NCBI GenBank assembly: GCA_012520505.1
Contig: JAAYOC010000027.1
Span: forward strand, 1-62,971
Direction: 5' to 3'
DNA from: Oscillospiraceae bacterium
Lineage (GTDB): Bacteria; Bacillota; Clostridia; Oscillospirales; Acutalibacteraceae
Length of the DNA: 62,971 bases
Of this stretch, positions 1-6,339 are shown piece after piece (the first letter of the stretch is position 1; each line of letters begins with the position of its first letter). The notes under the pieces were generated by a model that saw only the letters and a list, made by a program, of their open reading frames with translations, was not told where the DNA came from and made no database searches. Position numbers and translations under genes: made by a program.

Positions 1-584
1 ATGCAACAATTACAGTAACCGGTCTTCCGGATGGTGTAACATTTGATGAAGATACAAACACAATCTCAGGTACACCGGAAGTAGACGACTGGGGTAAAAC
101 TGAGGAAGAAAGAGAAATTGAAATTACAGTTACAGCTACAGATGATGCTGGTAACAGTTCAACTGAGACATTTACAATCGTTGTACAAAGAGATACAGAT
201 AACGATGGTGACCCGGACATAACTGATCCGGATGATGATGGAGACGGATTCTCAGATGAAGATGAAATCACAGCTGGAACAGATCCAAAAGATCCTGATT
301 CTAAGCCGGATGCTTCTCTACCACCTGTAATTGACCATGGTGACTCAACACCAGGTTCAAATCAAGAAACTAACACAAACACTAGCGGTTCTACAACAGT
401 AGTTGATTCAACACCGGCTGCAGATACAAATAAACAGGCAGCTATTGCAAACACCGGTGATTCTTCTGTAAATCTTCTCGGAGTTGCCGCAACTGCTATA
501 GCACTTGGAGCACTTGCATTTGGTCTCGGTGTATTGAAAAAAAGAGAAGATGAAAAACGACAGAGTGATAATGAAAGAATGTAA
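1..584 (+). CDS. Cell-surface protein, C-terminal part (Ig-like domain, Ca-binding TSP3-like repeat, wall anchor)
   Basis: Open at the left window edge, so only the last ~194 codons are visible. The first ~55 residues read like a bacterial putative-Ig/Rib-type domain (GLPDGVTF, ISGTPE). An acidic Asp-rich stretch follows (DTDNDGDPD, DDDGDGFSDEDE, GTDPKDPDS), typical of thrombospondin type 3 calcium-binding repeats. A Ser/Thr/Asn linker leads to IANTGD, a hydrophobic helix of about 20 residues and a basic tail (KKREDEKR), the layout of a sortase-anchored wall protein. The motif differs from canonical LPxTG. The same IANTGD occurs in the next gene. Function beyond surface display cannot be given without the N-terminus. 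Confidence 0.8.
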   Translation, partial: ATITVTGLPDGVTFDEDTNTISGTPEVDDWGKTEEEREIEITVTATDDAGNSSTETFTIVVQRDTDNDGDPDITDPDDDGDGFSDEDEITAGTDPKDPDSKPDASLPPVIDHGDSTPGSNQETNTNTSGSTTVVDSTPAADTNKQAAIANTGDSSVNLLGVAATAIALGALAFGLGVLKKREDEKRQSDNERM

Positions 585-626
585 TTGAACATTTGTAAGT
601 TGTTTTTCAAAAGTAAATATTTAAAA

Positions 627-658
627 AGGCACTTAGGAAAATCCTAGGTGCTTTTTTT
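627..658 (+). terminator. Rho-independent terminator after the surface protein gene
   Basis: A 12-bp stem (arms AGGCACTTAGGA and TCCTAGGTGCTT, with G-U pairs) closes a 3-nt A loop and is followed by seven T residues. It sits 42 bp downstream of the stop codon. Confidence 0.9.
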
Positions 659-924
659 ATAATATTCTTCATATGGTAGTTCTATTTTTACTTGCATCTT
701 CACACTAAGAAATCAAAATTATTGAAAAGGCAGTAGTCATTATATTTAGCATTTTAGAAACTGGACTTGTAATATCTATGTTTATTATTTTACCTATTTT
801 ACCGAAATTTAACATAGTTTTGATAGTAGATTTTACACCTATATATTAAATTACACCCGAGTATTGAGAATAATAAGTAACAAATTGAAGAAAGTTAAAG
901 AAAGGAACGAAAGTGTATTAAAAT
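659..924. other. AT-rich intergenic region
   Basis: Apart from the promoter-like pair at 820-847, I see no gene, repeat or convincing hairpin between the terminator at 627 and the phosphoesterase start at 925. Confidence 0.5.
820..847 (+). promoter_or_regulatory. Candidate promoter of the phosphoesterase gene
   Basis: TTGATA, a 16-bp spacer and TATATT lie about 78 bp before the start codon. The match is moderate in very AT-rich DNA. Confidence 0.45.
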
Positions 925-2553
925 ATGAAGAGAAGAGTAACAAGTCTTTTAATAGCATTAATTGTAATTTTAAGTAGCGTTTCAACTGCAACATTTGCAT
1001 ATGCTTACGGTGTAAATACAACCGCAAATCAAAAATCGATTAAAGGAAGTAAATCAATTGAACAAAAATCTGTTTGTTTAACAGTTGGTTCAGATGAGAA
1101 TTCTAGAAATATTACATGGTATGCAAAGACTATGATGCCGGGAACAGTGCAGTATGCTCCAAAATCAACTATGGTTGGTAATGCGTTCCCTGCAAAATAT
1201 AGGGAAGCAAAGGCAATTTCAAGATTATCAAATGATACAGGTTTTTATACTAACCAAGCTACAATGGATGAACTTAAAGCAAATACAGAATATGTATATC
1301 GTTTTGTAAACGGTGAGCAAATTAGTAAAACATACACATTTAAGACAGGTGATGTCAGTAAAGGTATTCGTTTTGCAGTGGTTGGCGACCCTCAGATAGG
1401 TTCGGGCGATTTAGAGGCAGGAATTGCAGGTTGGGAAGTTGCTTTAAATGCAATTCAAACCAAATTAAATGTAGATTTCCTAATTTCAGCAGGTGACCAA
1501 GTAAACACATCAAGTAGTGAAATAGAATATGCGGGATTTTTAAACGAAAGACTTGCATCTCTCGCACTTGCTCCTACAATTGGTAACCACGATAATAGTT
1601 CAACTGCATATGGACAGCATTTTAATATTCCAAATGAAAGTGCAATATACGGTAGAACATTAGCAGGTGCAAACTATTGGTACGTGTATGGCAATACTTT
1701 GTTTATGCATATCAACTCAAATAGCATGTCAACAATAGGACATGAGGCATTTTTGAAAAATGCGATTGAAAAAAATCCAGACGCAAAATGGAAAATAGTT
1801 GTTTTCCATCACTCAATTTATTCAACAGCAGGACACTGGGATGATCCGGATATTATTTCAAGAAGAAATTCGCTTCCACCAATACTTAACAAACTCGGCA
1901 TCGACGTTGTGTTTATGGGTCATGACCACATTTATACAAGGTCTTATATGATGAATGGAACAACTCCTGATTCTGTAAAAGGTCCACAGAGCGAAGTAGT
2001 TGCTCCAACAGGAGTTCTTTATATAACAGGCAACTCAGGAAGCGGAAGTAAATACTATGGTGTTGCTGAAAACTTTGATGCTGACTACGCAGCAAAGATA
2101 GATCAGAGCAAACGCCCAACGGCAATAGAGGTTTCTATAACAGATACAGAATACACAATGACAACATATTTCACAGACGACATGTCAGTGCTTGATAAAT
2201 TTACAATTAGAAAAACAGCAAATATTAATGATCCGGTAGTAGATAACCCAAATACCGATGAAGAAACTACCGGAAATAACGGAAGCACAAACAATACAAA
2301 TGGTAATTCTAATGGCAATACAAGTACAAACAACAATGCTGACACAGGTGTAACAGTGAATGACAAAACGCCACAATCCGGTCAGTCAGTTGCGGATAAA
2401 ACTTTACAATCCGGCAGTACTGTAAAAGATAAAATTGCAAATACGGGCGATGTATCAGAAGTAATTGTAATTTCCGTTTTTGCAATGGCATCAATTGTAA
2501 CAGCTGTAGCAGCTTTCAATCGAAAGAAGATATTAAGCAGTGAAGAAAATTAA
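925..2553 (+). CDS. Secreted, wall-anchored purple-acid-phosphatase-like metallophosphoesterase
   Basis: 542 aa. A signal peptide occupies roughly residues 1-26. A fibronectin-like N-terminal domain (about 45-140, ending TYTFKTGD) precedes the calcineurin-like catalytic domain (about 148-365). Metal-site motifs are GDPQ (154-157), GDQV (190-193), GNHD (220-223), FHHS near 305 and GHDH near 335. The arrangement matches bacterial purple acid phosphatase-like enzymes, which hydrolyse phosphomonoesters outside the cell; the substrate is unknown. A low-complexity Asn/Thr/Gly linker, two imperfect repeats (TPQSGQSVADK, TLQSGSTVKDK) and IANTGD lead to a transmembrane helix and basic tail. ATG 925 is used because the signal peptide begins there; the Shine-Dalgarno is weak. 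A phosphate-scavenging or nucleotidase role is inference. Confidence 0.87.
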   Translation: MKRRVTSLLIALIVILSSVSTATFAYAYGVNTTANQKSIKGSKSIEQKSVCLTVGSDENSRNITWYAKTMMPGTVQYAPKSTMVGNAFPAKYREAKAISRLSNDTGFYTNQATMDELKANTEYVYRFVNGEQISKTYTFKTGDVSKGIRFAVVGDPQIGSGDLEAGIAGWEVALNAIQTKLNVDFLISAGDQVNTSSSEIEYAGFLNERLASLALAPTIGNHDNSSTAYGQHFNIPNESAIYGRTLAGANYWYVYGNTLFMHINSNSMSTIGHEAFLKNAIEKNPDAKWKIVVFHHSIYSTAGHWDDPDIISRRNSLPPILNKLGIDVVFMGHDHIYTRSYMMNGTTPDSVKGPQSEVVAPTGVLYITGNSGSGSKYYGVAENFDADYAAKIDQSKRPTAIEVSITDTEYTMTTYFTDDMSVLDKFTIRKTANINDPVVDNPNTDEETTGNNGSTNNTNGNSNGNTSTNNNADTGVTVNDKTPQSGQSVADKTLQSGSTVKDKIANTGDVSEVIVISVFAMASIVTAVAAFNRKKILSSEEN

Positions 2554-2656
2554 GGAAAATTAGATAAAGATACGAACTCAAACGAGTAAATATAAAAATG
2601 CATACATAGAGTATTTATTTAAAAGACTTTCAATGAAAAAAAGCACTTAGAAAAAT

Positions 2657-2704
2657 GAACCGACCCTCAAAAGTTAGACCTAAATCTAACAATTGGAGGT
2701 CGGT
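2657..2704 (+). repeat. Palindromic intergenic element, copy 1
   Basis: Imperfect palindrome: outer arms ACCGACC and GGTCGGT, inner arms GTTAGA and TCTAAC, 6-nt centre. Near-identical copies lie at 25706-25754 and 34404-34451, all in the same orientation. It begins just after AAAAAGCACTTAG, which looks like the left arm of a terminator whose right arm is not recognisable. It may act as the terminator of the phosphoesterase gene. Confidence 0.8.
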
Positions 2705-2770
2705 GTTTCTATTCCTCTTTTTATTTTATGATTTTCATAAGATTTTGTTGAACCTACATTAAACATTAAC

Positions 2771-3010
2771 TCTGTTGAAGTAACTTTAAATTCATTGTAA
2801 TAACATTAATTTAACCAAAACGATTTTTAATTTAACAAAACAATTTTAACTTTATCTGAATAGTTTTAATCTTAACGAACCAACTTTAACTTTATCTAAA
2901 CAGTTTTAGTTTTTGCAAAATAACTTTAACTTAACCAAAACGATATTAATTTTATCTAAACAGTTTTGGTTTTGACAAAATAACTTTAACTTTAACGAAA
3001 TAACTTTATT
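2771..3010. repeat. Degenerate 20-bp tandem repeat array, about 12 units
   Basis: Twelve consecutive 20-bp units stay exactly in register. Typical second halves are TAACTTTAAC, CAACTTTAAC, CAGTTTTAGT and TAACTTTATT; typical first halves are TTTATCTAAA, TTAACCAAAA and TTTGACAAAA. Units alternate loosely between two flavours. A weaker unit may precede at 2751. The array ends at a TATAAT (3014-3019) just upstream of the AmmeMemo gene. No reading frame runs through it. Confidence 0.8.
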
Positions 3011-3019
3011 TGATATAAT
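2992..3019 (+). promoter_or_regulatory. Weak candidate promoter at the end of the 20-bp array
   Basis: TTAACG, a 16-bp spacer and TATAAT. The -35 lies in the last repeat unit, so the array sits directly upstream of, and overlaps, the likely promoter of the 3105 gene. Confidence 0.35.
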
Positions 3020-3104
3020 TTAAAAGGTAGATATTATAATGCAAAATGCTTATGTTTATTAAAATAAGAAAAAAGGTGTTAACATTACTTATGGGGTGAT
3101 TATA

Positions 3105-4508
3105 ATGACTAAAAAAATGGAATGTGGCATTTTGAAAGCTTATGTTGTACCTCATCCACCTATTATTTTGCCTGAAATTGGAAAGGGTGAAGAAAAAGAG
3201 ATTGAAGCTACAACGAAAGCTTTTAAACAGGTTGCTGACGAAATAGCTGAACTGGCTCCCAGTACAATTATTCTTTCTTCACCGCACGCACCACTTTACA
3301 GAGATGCTTTTTTCTTATCCTTTTCTGAACTTGACTGGGGCGATATGGGGACTTTTGGTGTTCCGTTTGTTAAAGAAATTTTAAGTAACGATTTGACTCT
3401 AGGAAAAGCTATTTTGAAAAAAGCAGGTGAAATGAACCTTCCAATTTTTGCTGACACCAAAACGAACAAATTGGACCACGGAAGTTTAGTACCGTTACGT
3501 TTTATTTGTAAAAAGTACAAAGATTTTAAATTTTTACGTTTCGGACTTTCCGATCTTCCTGCAAAAACCCATTACCGTTTAGGTCAAATTATTGCTGAAG
3601 CTGCTAAAGAATTAAAACGTCGAGTTGTATTTATTGCCTCGGGCGATTTATCCCATGTTTTAAAAGAGGATGGTCCTTATGGATTTAAAAAAGAAGGACC
3701 TGAATTTGATCAGAAGTTGGTAGATATTCTTAGTAGAGCTGCTTTTGATGAATTACTCACTATGCCAAAGGATCTAACGGAAGAAGCTGCACAATGTGGG
3801 TTATCTTCTTTCCAGATAATGGCAGGATTGTTTGACGGAAAAGATGTTGAAACAGAAATCTTTTCATATGAAGGAACTTTTGGTGTAGGATACGCAGTTG
3901 GACGGTTTGTACCAACAAAAGAAAATTCTAAACGTAGATTCCTTGAATTAGAAAAGTCAAAGCCCGCAACTGAAGATGAAAATTCCGTTTCAAACGTAGA
4001 AGATCCATATGTTTCATTAGCTCGGTATACTATCGAAGATTATGTAAAAACAGGTATTCGTCCTGAATTGCCAAAAGATTTGCCGGCTGAAATGTTAAAA
4101 AATCGTGCTGCTACTTTCGTATCCCTACATCGCGAGGGGCGATTAAGAGGTTGTATTGGTACTCTAGCTCCGTGCCATGAATCAGTTGCTTTGGAAATAC
4201 AATATAACGCTATTTCTGCTGCTACGGAAGACCCACGGTTCACATCACTTCATCTGGATGAATTAGATGATCTTCAAATTAGTGTTGATGTGTTGTCAGA
4301 ACCGGAAAAAATAAGCGGTCCTGAAGAATTAGATCCAAAAAAATATGGTGTAATTGTCAGCCATGGATATAGACGAGGAGTTTTGCTTCCTAATTTAGAA
4401 GGCGTTGATACTGTGGAAGAACAAATCGATATAGCTAGACAAAAGGCCGGCATTGCAAAATATGAAGAATATCAACTGGAGCGTTTTGAGGTTGTTAGAC
4501 ATGAATGA
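3105..4508 (+). CDS. Fused Memo-like/AMMECR1 protein (AmmeMemoRadiSam system proteins B and A)
   Basis: 467 aa. Residues ~1-275 belong to the MEMO1/class III extradiol dioxygenase-like family, with the usual His-rich sites: HPPIILPEIG, SSPHAP, DHGSLVPL, SGDLSHV. Residues ~300-467 are an AMMECR1 domain carrying the LRGCIG signature and YGVIVSHG. In many anaerobes these two and a radical SAM enzyme are adjacent; here A and B are one polypeptide and the radical SAM gene overlaps its end by 8 bp. The biochemical role of the system is not established. The start is ATG 3105, placed by GGGGTGA five bases upstream, rather than GTG 3096. Confidence 0.9.
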   Translation: MTKKMECGILKAYVVPHPPIILPEIGKGEEKEIEATTKAFKQVADEIAELAPSTIILSSPHAPLYRDAFFLSFSELDWGDMGTFGVPFVKEILSNDLTLGKAILKKAGEMNLPIFADTKTNKLDHGSLVPLRFICKKYKDFKFLRFGLSDLPAKTHYRLGQIIAEAAKELKRRVVFIASGDLSHVLKEDGPYGFKKEGPEFDQKLVDILSRAAFDELLTMPKDLTEEAAQCGLSSFQIMAGLFDGKDVETEIFSYEGTFGVGYAVGRFVPTKENSKRRFLELEKSKPATEDENSVSNVEDPYVSLARYTIEDYVKTGIRPELPKDLPAEMLKNRAATFVSLHREGRLRGCIGTLAPCHESVALEIQYNAISAATEDPRFTSLHLDELDDLQISVDVLSEPEKISGPEELDPKKYGVIVSHGYRRGVLLPNLEGVDTVEEQIDIARQKAGIAKYEEYQLERFEVVRHE

Positions 4509-5454
4509 GAAAATTACATGTCAACTATGCCCGCATTATTGTAAATTGAGTGAAGGACAAATTGGTCTTTGCGGTGCCAGACAGGCGAAATTGAGTAGTG
4601 GGAGTGAAGCAAGTGAAATAACTGAAATAACTGAAACTACTGAAACTACCGAAACTATTGAAGCTCCTATAAAGACTGAGAAGAGTTATGAATCTAAAGA
4701 AAAGCCTTTAAAGGCTTTAGAAGTAGTGCCTTTAAATTATGGTAAAGTTACATCGTTCGCTTTAGATCCAATTGAGAAAAAACCGCTTTTATATTTTCAC
4801 CCGGGGGCTAATATTTTGTCAGTGGGCGGTTTTGGATGCAATATGAGTTGTCCGTTCTGTCAAAATTATCATATTGCGAGCAGAGGCAGAAAACAGGATG
4901 TTATTTATGATATCCCACCGGAACAATTGATAACTCTTGCAAATTCTGAAAAAAGGTTAGGGAACATAGGGATTGCGTTCACGTATAACGAGCCACTTAT
5001 TGCTTTTGAGTATGTTTTAGATACAGCAAAGCTTGCACAGAACGAAGGGTTAGAAATAGTGCTTGTTACAAATGGGCAAATTAACGAACCTTATTTAAAA
5101 CAGTTACTGCCATATGTTTCGGCATGGAATATAGATTTAAAATGTTTTTCTGAAGAAACATATAAAAAACTGGGTGGCGATTTTAATACGGTGCTAAAAA
5201 CTATTGAATTGGCTCAGGCTACATCGCACGTGGAAATTACAACTCTAGTAGTGCCAAAAATTTCAGATAATGAAGATGAGATGTATGAGATGGCAAAATT
5301 TTTAGCTTCACTGAATCCGGACATTCCACTGCATTTAAGCAGGTATTTCCCTTGTTACAAATACGATGAGCCGGCTACGGATATCAATAAAATGAAGAAA
5401 TTAAAAGAAATAGCTTCAAAGCATTTAAATAGAGTTAGGTTGGGGAATATGTAG
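4501..5454 (+). CDS. AmmeMemoRadiSam system radical SAM enzyme
   Basis: 317 aa. The N-terminal cysteine cluster CQLCPHYC...GLCGARQ (residues 7-24) is followed by the radical SAM cluster CNMSCPFC (113-120), which binds the 4Fe-4S that cleaves S-adenosylmethionine; later motifs TYNEP and LVTNGQ fit the family. ATG 4501 overlaps the upstream stop by 8 bp, so translation is probably coupled. Between the two Cys clusters is a low-complexity insertion (about residues 36-72, rich in Thr and Glu) that I do not expect in the family; it arises from six 9-bp repeats. The substrate is unknown. Confidence 0.9.
   Translation: MNEKITCQLCPHYCKLSEGQIGLCGARQAKLSSGSEASEITEITETTETTETIEAPIKTEKSYESKEKPLKALEVVPLNYGKVTSFALDPIEKKPLLYFHPGANILSVGGFGCNMSCPFCQNYHIASRGRKQDVIYDIPPEQLITLANSEKRLGNIGIAFTYNEPLIAFEYVLDTAKLAQNEGLEIVLVTNGQINEPYLKQLLPYVSAWNIDLKCFSEETYKKLGGDFNTVLKTIELAQATSHVEITTLVVPKISDNEDEMYEMAKFLASLNPDIPLHLSRYFPCYKYDEPATDINKMKKLKEIASKHLNRVRLGNM
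4612..4665 (+). repeat. Six in-frame 9-bp repeats inside the radical SAM gene
   Basis: Units are AGTGAAATA, ACTGAAATA, ACTGAAACT (twice), ACCGAAACT and ATTGAAGCT, encoding Thr-Glu-Ile/Thr triplets. The period keeps the frame. This looks like slippage-driven expansion in a surface loop. Confidence 0.85.
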
Positions 5455-5478
5455 GTGTTATAACATTGTAGTGCAAAA

Positions 5479-5528
5479 TCAACATATTGTGTCTAAAATT
5501 TTTGTAGGCACAATATGTTGACTTTTTT
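5479..5528 (+). terminator. Strong rho-independent terminator
   Basis: Perfect 13-bp arms (TCAACATATTGTG and CACAATATGTTGA) enclose a 17-nt loop and are followed by CTTTTTTT. It separates the AmmeMemoRadiSam pair from nrdG. Confidence 0.92.
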
Positions 5529-5608
5529 TAAACTTTGTGGCATAGTGAATTACATCACGTTATAAAAAGTTTTGGCGAAAAGAAAGGAAGATTTGGGAGG
5601 GGAAAGTT

Positions 5609-6295
5609 ATGATTTTTCGAGGAATTCAAAAAGTCACTCTCCTAGATTATCCAGAGCATGTTGCATGCACACTATTTACGGGCGGATGCAATTTTTGTTG
5701 TCCTTTTTGTCAAAACGCATCTCTGGTTTTCGATACAAGTCCTGTGAGGATTTCCGAAGCAGAGGTGCTCTTTTTTCTTGAGAATCGCCAAGGATATTTG
5801 CAAGGAGTATGCATTACGGGAGGCGAACCTACAATACATAAGGATTTGCCGGAATTTATTGCAAAAGTAAAAAAATTGGGGTTTAATGTTAAGCTTGACA
5901 CTAATGGTACATCACCGGAAATGTTAAGACAACTTGTTGAAAGTAAACTTATAGATTATGTGGCTATGGACATAAAACATGTTAAGGCTAAATATACTAA
6001 AGCCACGGGCATTTTAGAAGGACTGTTATTAGAACAAGTAGAGGAATCTATAGATTATCTGCTGAGAGGTGTCATTGAATATGAGTTTCGAACAACTGTG
6101 GTGAAGGAGCTACATTCTCCTGAAGATGTGGGTGAAATTGCACGGCGAATTGTAGGAACTCCTCGTTATTTTTTACAGAATTTTAGAGACAATGAGGAAG
6201 TAATAAAAAAGGGTTTTCACGGATTTGACGAAAGGGAAAAGAAGATTTTATTAGACGCAGCTAAGGTGTGGGTACCTGAAGTTGCGTTTCGCTAA
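5609..6295 (+). CDS. nrdG: Anaerobic ribonucleotide reductase activating protein (radical SAM)
   Basis: 228 aa. The N-terminal sequence GIQKVTLLDYPEHVACTLF leads into the radical SAM cluster CNFCCPFC, followed by the GGEPT motif. This family makes the glycyl radical on class III reductase NrdD using SAM and a 4Fe-4S cluster. GGGAGGGG lies 8 bp before ATG 5609. nrdD begins 44 bp downstream, supporting the assignment over other glycyl-radical activases. It is longer than the ~150-aa enterobacterial NrdG but usual for the Clostridium-type protein. Confidence 0.92.
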   Translation: MIFRGIQKVTLLDYPEHVACTLFTGGCNFCCPFCQNASLVFDTSPVRISEAEVLFFLENRQGYLQGVCITGGEPTIHKDLPEFIAKVKKLGFNVKLDTNGTSPEMLRQLVESKLIDYVAMDIKHVKAKYTKATGILEGLLLEQVEESIDYLLRGVIEYEFRTTVVKELHSPEDVGEIARRIVGTPRYFLQNFRDNEEVIKKGFHGFDEREKKILLDAAKVWVPEVAFR

Positions 6296-6339
6296 AAAAC
6301 ATACGGTACCGGATTAGAAGAAGAAAGGTGGTTTGAAAA

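Noticed and set aside
2657-2704. A full insertion sequence at the palindromic element
   Set aside because: No transposase frame or longer terminal repeats flank any of the three copies.
2771-3010. Possible CRISPR array because of the regular period
   Set aside because: No constant repeat separated by unique spacers, the whole 20-bp unit is degenerate, and no cas gene is nearby.
4453-4500. Earlier TTG start for the radical SAM gene
   Set aside because: It adds 16 residues that read in the AMMECR1 coding end; ATG 4501 starts the conserved Cys-cluster domain.
5572-5781. 69-codon frame overlapping the nrdG start
   Set aside because: It is out of frame with nrdG and has no independent support.
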